Source: Candidatus Zixiibacteriota bacterium
Lineage (GTDB): Bacteria; Zixibacteria; MSB-5A5; WJJR01; JAJRUJ01
Direction of reading: 5' to 3'
DNA length: 64,000 nt
NCBI GenBank assembly: GCA_024277855.1
Contig: JAJRUJ010000075.1
Location: 30,401-94,400 of the forward strand
Shown: positions 28,959 through 37,353 of the stretch, one piece after another
How positions within the stretch are numbered: position 1 is the stretch's first letter
Layout of the letters: each line of letters starts with the position of its first letter
Translations under genes and position numbers: made by a program
Notes under the pieces: model-generated
Database searches by the model: none
What the model was told of the DNA's origin: nothing
The model's input: only the letters and a program-made list of their open reading frames with translations

Positions 28959-29639
28959 ATGCTAAGCGTGTCTGAGTCGTTGCCTGCCGATGCGGCTGCG
29001 GACACGGCGGCAGCCGATTCGACCGATATTCTGGGCATTTCCCACCCGGTCATCACCGAGCCGGATAAAAAGATCTACCATACCGATTTTGCGGACGGGC
29101 AGATTGTCACCTTCTATCATTCACAGCATGTAGAACTCTATGGCCTGCGTTGTGCAAACTGCCACCATGATGAAAATTGCAGTCACTGTCATGATCTCGA
29201 CCGGCAGGCGTCCGACCGGCTGGCGGCGCAACCGGCAGATACCGCGGATGATCCGCACGTCAATTGCAATCTCTGTCATGCCGCCGATGACTGCGGTAAA
29301 TGTCACGACACACAGGAAAACCCGGCGTTTCCCCATGCATTGACCGGCTGGAAGTTGGGCCGGTTCCACCAACGACTCGATTGTCGGGCGTGCCATCCGT
29401 CGGGGAAACCGATCGGACGGCTGGAGAATCGCTGTGCGGGCTGCCACGCCGGTTGGGCTCAGGACAATTTTCAGCATGCGGTTACCGGCTTGCAGCTCGA
29501 CAAAATCCACCGTGAGGCGGCGTGCGATGATTGTCATTGGGACAACCAGTACACGAAGGCGCCGGATTGTTCGGGGTGTCACGACGATGATCGCTCCGGA
29601 CGCAAGACGCCGCCGGGCAGGTACGTCAATCAGCGGTGA
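28959..29639 (+). CDS. Octaheme c-type cytochrome lacking an evident signal peptide (ORF extends to 28941 via GTG)
   Basis: Eight CxxCH motifs: CANCH, CSHCH, CNLCH, CGKCH, CRACH, CAGCH, CDDCH, CSGCH; SD taggaggtg precedes ATG 28959; N-terminus MLSVSESLPADAAADTAAADSTDILG. Confidence 0.85.
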   Translation: MLSVSESLPADAAADTAAADSTDILGISHPVITEPDKKIYHTDFADGQIVTFYHSQHVELYGLRCANCHHDENCSHCHDLDRQASDRLAAQPADTADDPHVNCNLCHAADDCGKCHDTQENPAFPHALTGWKLGRFHQRLDCRACHPSGKPIGRLENRCAGCHAGWAQDNFQHAVTGLQLDKIHREAACDDCHWDNQYTKAPDCSGCHDDDRSGRKTPPGRYVNQR

Positions 29640-29741
29640 ACCGCCTCTGGATAAGGGCCTGGTGGGCGGGAGTGTCGAAATCCCCGCTCCCCCGCGTTTT
29701 TCGGTTGCCTTTTCCCGACCCGGGATGTTAATTGACCGCCG

Positions 29742-31085
29742 ATGTTTAGTCACCGGGACACGGGTATAGCTACCCGCACTGCAACGATTCTGTTGACCAC
29801 GGCAGTTTTTCTTGTTTTTGTCCCCGCCGTTTTCGCCCAGGCCGATATTGCCGTTCCCGACACACTGGTCGCCGATTCGACGACCGTCGCGGTCATTCCA
29901 CCGGCCCCGGTTACCAATCTGGCAGTTAAAGATGCCCCGAATGACCATGGCCATGCCTTCAGGTTGACCTGGACAAAATCCGCCGATGACATGGCCGGCC
30001 GTAATAATGTCCTGATGTATCGGGTGTTGCGTACTCCCGCCTGGCGGGGACCGTTTACCGAACCCGAAGGGCAGGGGCCTGAATGGCGCAATGAAGCGGG
30101 CACCTGGTGGCACCTGATTAAAGGTGAGTTTGACACACTGGGTAATGTCCCGGCAGGGTCGGAGTCTTATAAAAACACCGGAGGCAAGTACCGGGAAAAC
30201 AGCGATTTTTCACCGGACCATGTCGGCTTTTTTTTCAAGGTTTTGACCATTGCGGCAGATGGTTCGGTCTCCGAATCGGCGTTGTTTGGCCCGGTTGAAT
30301 CATCCGGCCAGTGGTACGACTTTGGCAAAACCTGGATTTTGATCGCCGTAATTCTTTTCACCATAGTGATGTTGACGATGGTCGACCTTGCCCGTAAAGG
30401 CAGAGAGCTGTTTATCCGGCCGCTGGCCGGCATTAATGCAGTCGACGAGGCCATCGGCCGCGCCACCGAAATGGGCCGGCCGATCCTTTATGTCTTGGGC
30501 TTGGGCGCCCCCGACGAGATCGCCACGATCGCCTCATTTACCATCCTTTCCCGCGTGGCCAAAAAAGTAGCCGAATATCAGACCGAATTGCTGGTTCCCT
30601 GTTACGACCCGATCGTGATGACCATTGCGCAGGAGACAGTCAAACAGTCATACATCGACGCCGGACGCATGGATGATTATCAGGAGGACCAGGTCTATTA
30701 CGTTACGCAAAACCAGTTTGCCTATGTCGCCGCGGTCAACGGCACGATGTTGCGGCGGCAGACGGCAACGAATTTCTATCTTGGCGTTTTCTATGCCGAA
30801 TCACTGATCCTGGCCGAAACCGGATCGCTGGCCGGATCGATCCAGATTTCCGGGACCGACCGGGTGACGCAGATTCCATTTTTCGTTGTGGCGTGTGACT
30901 ACACTCTGATCGGTGAGGAACTTTACGCGGCCTCGGCCTACCTGGGGCGCGAACCGGTATTGCTGGGCACATTGAAAGCCCAGGATTATGTCAAGGGTAT
31001 TCTCCTGGTGTTGATGGTGATCGGGATCATTGGCGGGATCTTTAACTGGACCTGGTTGACTAATTTATTTGTGTTGAATCTTTAA
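29742..31085 (+). CDS. Membrane protein with FnIII-like N-terminal domain (DUF6754-like); function unknown
   Basis: Signal/TM segments, PAPVTNLAVKDAPNDHGHAFRLTWTKSADD (FnIII-like), TM WILIAVILFTIVMLTMV, followed by a soluble domain and C-terminal TMs. Confidence 0.7.
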   Translation: MFSHRDTGIATRTATILLTTAVFLVFVPAVFAQADIAVPDTLVADSTTVAVIPPAPVTNLAVKDAPNDHGHAFRLTWTKSADDMAGRNNVLMYRVLRTPAWRGPFTEPEGQGPEWRNEAGTWWHLIKGEFDTLGNVPAGSESYKNTGGKYRENSDFSPDHVGFFFKVLTIAADGSVSESALFGPVESSGQWYDFGKTWILIAVILFTIVMLTMVDLARKGRELFIRPLAGINAVDEAIGRATEMGRPILYVLGLGAPDEIATIASFTILSRVAKKVAEYQTELLVPCYDPIVMTIAQETVKQSYIDAGRMDDYQEDQVYYVTQNQFAYVAAVNGTMLRRQTATNFYLGVFYAESLILAETGSLAGSIQISGTDRVTQIPFFVVACDYTLIGEELYAASAYLGREPVLLGTLKAQDYVKGILLVLMVIGIIGGIFNWTWLTNLFVLNL

Positions 31086-31094
31086 GGTGCGAAG

Positions 31095-31721
31095 ATGAAG
31101 CGGCAAGTGCCATTGATGATTATTTTTGTTTGCGGGGTTTTTATGGCTCTGCAATTCTTCGTGCCGCACGAGAAATCCGAGTATTTGTATGAATTTGTCG
31201 CCCTCGATTGGCCCCCGATTATCGGGGTTTTTGCGATGATGCTCGGTGTGCTTTCCCTGACCCGGGTCAGCGTAACCAAGATTAAGCGCAAATCGGACGG
31301 CTGGGGGTATTCGATTGTCACCTTGTTGGGCCTGTTTGCCATGAGTGCCTTTGGGATTGTCGGCTATTATTACCCGCCGATGATGACCGCTTTTGACTGG
31401 CAGTTCAACAATGTGATGATCCCGATTTCCGCCACGATGTTCTCGCTTTTGGCCTTTTATATCGCCTCGGCGGCCTATCGCGCGTTCCGCGCGCGCTCGG
31501 TGTTGGCCACGATCCTGTTGGTGGCGGCGATTATTGTCATGATCCGGTTTTTCCCTCTGGGACCGATGACCGGCGCAGTCGGCAAGCTCTCCGACTGGAT
31601 TTTAAATGTGCCGAACCTGGCCGCGAAGCGGGCAATATTGATCGGTGTCGGGCTGGGTATTGTTTCTACCGCCCTCAAAGTCATTTTGGGTATCGAGCGG
31701 TCCTATCTGGGGAAAGATTGA
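31095..31721 (+). CDS. Polytopic membrane protein, unknown function (operon member)
   Basis: 208 aa with at least five hydrophobic segments; 9 bp after the previous gene. Confidence 0.7.
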   Translation: MKRQVPLMIIFVCGVFMALQFFVPHEKSEYLYEFVALDWPPIIGVFAMMLGVLSLTRVSVTKIKRKSDGWGYSIVTLLGLFAMSAFGIVGYYYPPMMTAFDWQFNNVMIPISATMFSLLAFYIASAAYRAFRARSVLATILLVAAIIVMIRFFPLGPMTGAVGKLSDWILNVPNLAAKRAILIGVGLGIVSTALKVILGIERSYLGKD

Positions 31722-31740
31722 TCGCGAACGGAAATCACTC

Positions 31741-32607
31741 ATGGCAACACAGGAAAAACAGAGCATATTCGAGAAGATGTTTGCCATCGATCGGCGCTGG
31801 GTCTACCTGTTCTTATTGCTGGCGGTGGTTGTCTCGGTGATCGCCAAACCCGTGATACCCATCCCGATTTCCAAAGAGGCCCGCAGCATCTATGATTTTA
31901 TGAATAGTCTGGAAAAGGGCGATTATATTCACCTCGCGATGGATTACGACCCCTCCACGCTGGCCGAGCTTCATCCGATGACCCGTGCCGTCCTGAAACA
32001 GTGTTTTGAGAAGGGTATCAAAGTCATTATCACCTCCCTGCATCAAAACGGGCCGGGGATGGCGGCTGCGGCAATCGATACGGCCTGCCAGCGGCATTTC
32101 GAACTCACGGGGTATCGGCCACAGAGCGGTGTCGATTATGTTTTTCTGGGTTACAAACCGTATCCGGGCCTGATCATTCTGGGGATGGGCCAGAACTATC
32201 GGATTCCGTTCCCCAATGATTACTATAATGTCCCGCTGGATTCGCTGCCGATGATGGATGGAATTCGCAATTACGACAATATCAAGGCAATTATCAACAT
32301 CTCCGGAACTTCGGCAACCGACTGGTGGATTTCTTACGGCAATGGCCGCTACCAGGTGCCGCTGGCTATCGGGGTGACCGGCGTAATGGCCACCGATTAT
32401 TACCCGTATCTGCAAACCGGCCAAATTTTCGGCATCCTGGGTGGGTTGCAGGGAGCCGCCGAATATGAAACACTGGTCGGTACGCCCGGCAAGGCCGTCG
32501 CGGGGATGAGCGTGCAGGTGGTTGCGCACACAATTATCATTATTTTCATTATTATTGGGAATATCGGCTATTTTGCCACCCGCAAGAAGAAAGAGACCGG
32601 GTTGTAG
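31741..32607 (+). CDS. Membrane-anchored protein with N- and C-terminal TM helices around a soluble domain; unknown function
   Basis: MATQEKQSIFEKMFAIDRRWVYLFLLLAVVVSVIA ... soluble alpha/beta-like domain ... VVAHTIIIIFIIIGNIGYFATRKKKETGL. Confidence 0.7.
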   Translation: MATQEKQSIFEKMFAIDRRWVYLFLLLAVVVSVIAKPVIPIPISKEARSIYDFMNSLEKGDYIHLAMDYDPSTLAELHPMTRAVLKQCFEKGIKVIITSLHQNGPGMAAAAIDTACQRHFELTGYRPQSGVDYVFLGYKPYPGLIILGMGQNYRIPFPNDYYNVPLDSLPMMDGIRNYDNIKAIINISGTSATDWWISYGNGRYQVPLAIGVTGVMATDYYPYLQTGQIFGILGGLQGAAEYETLVGTPGKAVAGMSVQVVAHTIIIIFIIIGNIGYFATRKKKETGL

Positions 32608-32610
32608 ACG

Positions 32611-33252
32611 ATGGATTTCGGTACTGGCCTATCAACTACTGTCGCGGCTGTCCTGACGCTGTGTATTTTCTCGTTTCTCTACAAGGACAATCCGTTCTAT
32701 AAATTTGCCGAGCACCTCGTGGTTGGCGTCTCGGCCGGTTACTGGGTGGCCATCCTCTACATTAATGTGGTCATTCCCAACATCTGGCAGAAACTGGCGA
32801 TGGGTAAGTGGTGGTATGTATTCCCCACGCTCCTCGGCATCCTGATGTGGGCCCGGTTGTCGAAACGGTATGCCTGGGTCTCGCGCTATCCGCTGGCGTT
32901 CTATCTGGGGATCGCGACCGGTGTGGCTATTCCGTTAGAGATGAAAGCCAAGGTGATCGAACAACTGTTCGGCACCGTCCAATCGTTTGTTGCGTTACAC
33001 GATGGGACCGCCGACTTTGCCACGGTCGTCAATACCGTCCTCATTGCTATTGGGATTATCTCCAGTTTGATCTATTTTTTCTTCTCTAAAGAGCACAAAG
33101 GCGTCACCGGCGGTGTGGCCAAAATCGGCATCTGGACTTTGATGGTCGGCTTCGGTGCCTCATTCGGCTACACGGTCATGGCGCGTATTTCACTGTTAAT
33201 TGAGCGCATCCAGTTCTTAATCGACGGTTGGCTCCTCAACATCTTCTCCTGA
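32611..33252 (+). CDS. Polytopic membrane protein, unknown function (operon member)
   Basis: 213 aa hydrophobic protein, 3 bp after the previous gene. Confidence 0.7.
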   Translation: MDFGTGLSTTVAAVLTLCIFSFLYKDNPFYKFAEHLVVGVSAGYWVAILYINVVIPNIWQKLAMGKWWYVFPTLLGILMWARLSKRYAWVSRYPLAFYLGIATGVAIPLEMKAKVIEQLFGTVQSFVALHDGTADFATVVNTVLIAIGIISSLIYFFFSKEHKGVTGGVAKIGIWTLMVGFGASFGYTVMARISLLIERIQFLIDGWLLNIFS

Positions 33253-33343
33253 TCTCGCCGGAGTTTCCGGGGCGCTCGCTCTGCGCACCGTTTTTCCATT
33301 TGCGAATGGTACGAGTTTTTTGAGTCTACGGCCGCCCGCGCCA

Positions 33344-33371
33344 CAAAAAAGCCCGCCGGTAAGGGCGGGCC
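33344..33371 (-). terminator. Intrinsic terminator for the minus-strand ERCC4/HhH locus
   Basis: Plus strand AAAAAAGCCCGCCGGTAAGGGCGGGC = hairpin followed by a T-run on the minus strand. Confidence 0.8.
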
Positions 33372-33403
33372 TCAAAGAATGTCGCCGGGTTCTTTTTTGC
33401 AGA

Positions 33404-34084
33404 TCACTTCTTGTGGTTGTACTCCTGGTCGAAAACCGCGACGATTTTCTGGGCTTTTTTCGGGCCGATCCCTTCCACTTTGGTCAGGTCTGTAGTGGTT
33501 GCCGAGAAGAGGGTGCGGAGGTTGCCGTACATCTGCAGGATCGATTTGGCCATGGCGGGACCGACATCGGGCAGCAATTGCACGATGTAGGCCTGTAGTT
33601 CTTCCGGAGTTTTGGGCTTTGGCCCATGGTCGCCGGCAGTTGCCGGTATTGGATCGGGTACCGACACCTGGTAACCCAGACCGAATTGGGTCTGGTTGGC
33701 CATGATAAACAGCAGTTCAGCCGATTAGGTTTCGTCGGCGGCAAAGAGGATCGGGATCCGGTTCAGACAGGCGATGTAAGAAATCGCGCCCCGAATTGCA
33801 CCGCCGGATGCATGCTTATTGCCCTTCAGCCCCTTGCCTTCAATGAGCAACAATGGTTCGGCATAGGTTTTTTTAAATTCCAGCAACTGGCGAAAAAGCG
33901 CCTTTTCGGCCGTCAATTTGGCGAATTCATCCGAACTCATCCGCTCGACAGCGACCGCGTCAGAGATCAGGAAACTGCCACTGCGTAAATTGGCATATTC
34001 CAGGTTCACCGTCTTTTTTTCAAGATGCTTAAGGACCCGGGAATCCCGCTCTTTGTTGTCGACAATAATCGTCAAATTCTTCAC
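33404..34084 (-). pseudogene. XPF/ERCC4-like nuclease + helix-hairpin-helix protein interrupted by one in-frame TAA at 33725-33727
   Basis: ORF 34084-33725 = ERCC4 nuclease (DNKERDSRVLKHLE...AVERMSSDEFAKL...LLLIEGKG); ORF 33703-33404 = (HhH)2 (LLPDVGPAMAKSILQMYGNLRTLFSATTTDLTKVEGIGPKKAQKIV). Both in the same frame; the joint reads ADET-*-SAELLFIMANQTQ. Confidence 0.8.
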
Positions 34085-34469
34085 TTTTCTTCAACTCCTT
34101 CTGTCCTGCCGCAAGCGGGTAACTTTCAAATCTAAATGCCCGTCCGGGTGTTTGCCCCGCAGATATATTTCTCGCCGCCTGATTCTGCCCCAACGACGCT
34201 ATTTTTCATATTCACCCGACCGTTGCCGGCCGGTCAGTTCATGCACTTTCCCCGCATGCTCAAAGCCAAGGACAGAGATGCGAATGTACAGAGATCAAAT
34301 ATCAACTACGCGCACTCCTAATTAAACATCAGACAAAATGTGCGCAATAGTTTCTTACACTTTTTTTAAAACAAAGTTGTTTTTTGTCACGGGCAGGCGG
34401 ATGTCCGTCTGTCTGTTATACGCCGATTGAACCGCTGATTATGTCAATTTCGACCAACAAGAAACAAAG

Positions 34470-35738
34470 TTACGTTTTTCGCTCTTTTTTTCGCGCGGCA
34501 GGAAACAGCACGTTGTTGAGTATCAATCGGTAACCGGGTGAATTCTTGTGCAAAGCAAGATCGGTGGGCGGGTCGTGTAAAAAGTGCTTATAGTCCTCAG
34601 GATCATGTCCCCCATAGAAAGTAAAGGTCCCCTTGCCGTAATTGCCGTGAAGATAGCGTACTTCCGCTTCCGCCTCGTTTTCGGCCAGGATGGTCAGGTG
34701 ACTCTTAAGCAGGGACTTGCGAAATGCCGTCGTCTGACCCATGAATCCGTCGACGACCGGTACATGGCATTGTACCAACATGGTCGGTACCGGGTCCAAT
34801 TTCGCGGAAAAATCAAAGAGCGTGAAATAATCTCCCTTGGCCCCAAACTGGCTGGAACGCCGGTCGGGGGAAGTGTCGATATTACCGTGGGAATATGCAA
34901 ATGGATCGACGTTGACCTCAAAATTCTCGAAAGCCAGTGTCTTTTGATAATCCAATTTCTCCTGGCAATCCGGGTCAATCGGATCGCCGTCGAATTCGGC
35001 AGGGGCAATGTCTGTGTTTTCTGCCGCGAGGGCGATGTCCAGGGTCTCAGTTGCCGAGCACATCGCAAATAGAAATCCGCCGCCGGCCACATAATCTCTG
35101 ATCGTGCGTGCTACGGCTTTTTTCTCTTCGGATACTTTCTGATACCCCAATCGGCGGGCCGTTGCCTCCGAAATCGCCTGTTCCTGCTTGTACCAAAGGG
35201 TATGGCGGTACGAAGCATAGAATTTTCCATATTGCCCGGTGAAATCTTCATGGTGCAGGTGAACCCAGTCGTACTCCTCCAGTTCGCCGCCGAGAACTTC
35301 TTCGTCCCAAAGCGTCGTGTAAGGAATCTGCGCGTAGGTCAACGCCAAAGTCACTGCGTCGTCCCATGGTTGTTTGTTTGGCGGAGTATAGATCGCAATT
35401 GAGGGTGCCTTTTCCAGGAGGACGACTTCCATATTCTCGCGTTCGATCCGGGCATAGATCGCCTCGGCCGCTGTTTCATCGATTACCTCATAGCGGACAC
35501 CGCGTACCGTGCAACTGTCGATAATCCCCGGGATCGGCGGAGACAGAAACGACCCGCCACGGTAATTGAGCAGCCACTCTACATTAGTGCCCATAGTCAA
35601 TGCCCAATAGGCAATCCCATACGCCTTGAGATGGTCGGTTTGCGTGAGATCCATTGGAATTAACACCCGTTCGGCCCGGACGGCCTGGCCGCCGACCAAC
35701 AGGATAATTACTATCATCGGCATAAATAGTTTGCGCAT
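34470..35738 (-). CDS. Secreted protein of the family often annotated 'asparagine synthetase B' in Bacteroidetes (GATase-like fold); true function uncertain
   Basis: Signal peptide MRKLFMPMIVIILLVGGQAVRA; MDLTQTDHLKAYGIAYWAL, DWVHLHHEDFTGQYGKF, FLFAMCSATETLDIALA. Confidence 0.65.
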   Translation of the reverse strand: MRKLFMPMIVIILLVGGQAVRAERVLIPMDLTQTDHLKAYGIAYWALTMGTNVEWLLNYRGGSFLSPPIPGIIDSCTVRGVRYEVIDETAAEAIYARIERENMEVVLLEKAPSIAIYTPPNKQPWDDAVTLALTYAQIPYTTLWDEEVLGGELEEYDWVHLHHEDFTGQYGKFYASYRHTLWYKQEQAISEATARRLGYQKVSEEKKAVARTIRDYVAGGGFLFAMCSATETLDIALAAENTDIAPAEFDGDPIDPDCQEKLDYQKTLAFENFEVNVDPFAYSHGNIDTSPDRRSSQFGAKGDYFTLFDFSAKLDPVPTMLVQCHVPVVDGFMGQTTAFRKSLLKSHLTILAENEAEAEVRYLHGNYGKGTFTFYGGHDPEDYKHFLHDPPTDLALHKNSPGYRLILNNVLFPAARKKERKT

Positions 35739-35832
35739 CGGTCAACTTTCCTGGTTCGCTCCGGGAGGGCTATGCTCGTCGGATGCGTAGTTCTTTATAC
35801 GCAGAATCCGCCGAACTGGTGTCAAAACAAAA

Positions 35833-37353
35833 TCATTCGATACCGGTCAACCGGTCGGCCCCGGTCGGCAAATAATCTGTCAGGCCCAGCGCCGTGCCGG
35901 CGGTCAGTTTTGCCTCGCTGGGCGGGATAATCTTGGTGATATAAGCCGGGTACTCACCGGTGGCCAGATCTTTGGCATTCAGGGCCATTCTAACCGGCGC
36001 GGTGGGCGATGACGATTGGTCAATGATTTGTACTTCCGGCCGGTAAAGGTCTTCCAGATCGTTGGCGCAGACCACCGCCTGTTGCCCGGTCGACAGGCGG
36101 ACTATCGTGCCGACGGGGAAGATGCCCAATAAATGGACAAACGCCCGCAGGACCAGTGGGTCATAACGGGTGCCGCTCTGTTGCAGCAAACGGCGCAGGG
36201 CTTCATCCGGCGAAATCTGGTATTTCTTGTATACCCGGCCCGAGGTCATCGCATCGTACGAATCGGCTATTGCGACAATTCGAGAAAACAAGTTAGGATC
36301 ACGGGATTCCGGTGTCTCCGGATATCCGCCGCCGTCGATATTTAAGTGGTGTTCGTAGGCGACAATTACTCCCCGCGTGTTGTGTTCGTCGGTCGCCGGC
36401 ATCGCCGCCAGGGTCAACGCCCCCAGGATCGGATGTTGCCGAATGGCCTTCCAGTCGTCTTCATTAAATTCCGCTTTTTTGCTGATCAAATCCTGTGGCA
36501 ATTTGATTTTTCCGGCGTCATGAAAGAGCGCGGCGTACCCCAATTGCGAGACGCGGCGTTTGTCCAGGCCGAGACGCAGACCCAGGGCAATCGAATAGAC
36601 ACAGACGTTGGTCGAATGGGCATACGTGTAATCGTCGAAATCTTTAATCGCCGCAAATTCCAACAGCGATGTTTCATCACGCACGATATGGTCGATCAAA
36701 TCGTGGATAACCCGCTGGGCCTTGGCGGTGTGGAAAGTTTTGGTGTTTTCGATGCGCTTGGTGAATTCTTCCAACAGGTCTGCCGTGCGGAAATATGTCG
36801 TCCCTGCGCGTTGCCGCTGTTGGTGCTTATTTTCCAGGATATCATCGTCGGTGGACAGGCGATTGGCGATTTTGGGGGCGAGACGATAGATACCAATTTC
36901 GGTCAGTTGAAACTCTTCCCAGCTTGCTTGCAGTAATTCGAACGGGTCATTGGCCTGGCGGTCGAGATGGGCCAGGACGAAGACCGCTTTATCCAGTTGT
37001 CCCGCTTCCGGGACGTAACCAAACTCCAGGCGGCCGAGTTTCAATTCGTCGAAAAGTCGGGCCAGTTCGTGGTCCTGCGCAAATTCCGGGCTGCCATAGC
37101 GCAGCCGAATTTTATCGACAAAAAAATGGTCGTTGTAATAATCAATCCGCAGCGATCCAAAGTGTTCGAGATAATCGTGTAACAGCGTACCGAATTTATC
37201 GGCCCTGGCCCGGTAACCCCGGTTGTTCGCCTCGTAGACCATCGCGGCTTTGATCGTGCTGTAAAGCGCCTGGAGTACCTTGCGGCCCAGCCACAGTTGT
37301 TCCTCGTCAATGGTTGGTGACGCGGCGGTAGCCGGCTCGGGTTTTTTGTCCAT
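35833..37353 (-). CDS. HD-GYP domain protein (putative c-di-GMP phosphodiesterase)
   Basis: HSTNVCVYSIALGLRLGLDKRRVSQLGYAALFHDAGKIKLPQDLI..., HHLNIDGGGYPE, IVAIADSYDAMTSGRVYKK. Confidence 0.9.
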   Translation of the reverse strand: MDKKPEPATAASPTIDEEQLWLGRKVLQALYSTIKAAMVYEANNRGYRARADKFGTLLHDYLEHFGSLRIDYYNDHFFVDKIRLRYGSPEFAQDHELARLFDELKLGRLEFGYVPEAGQLDKAVFVLAHLDRQANDPFELLQASWEEFQLTEIGIYRLAPKIANRLSTDDDILENKHQQRQRAGTTYFRTADLLEEFTKRIENTKTFHTAKAQRVIHDLIDHIVRDETSLLEFAAIKDFDDYTYAHSTNVCVYSIALGLRLGLDKRRVSQLGYAALFHDAGKIKLPQDLISKKAEFNEDDWKAIRQHPILGALTLAAMPATDEHNTRGVIVAYEHHLNIDGGGYPETPESRDPNLFSRIVAIADSYDAMTSGRVYKKYQISPDEALRRLLQQSGTRYDPLVLRAFVHLLGIFPVGTIVRLSTGQQAVVCANDLEDLYRPEVQIIDQSSSPTAPVRMALNAKDLATGEYPAYITKIIPPSEAKLTAGTALGLTDYLPTGADRLTGIE

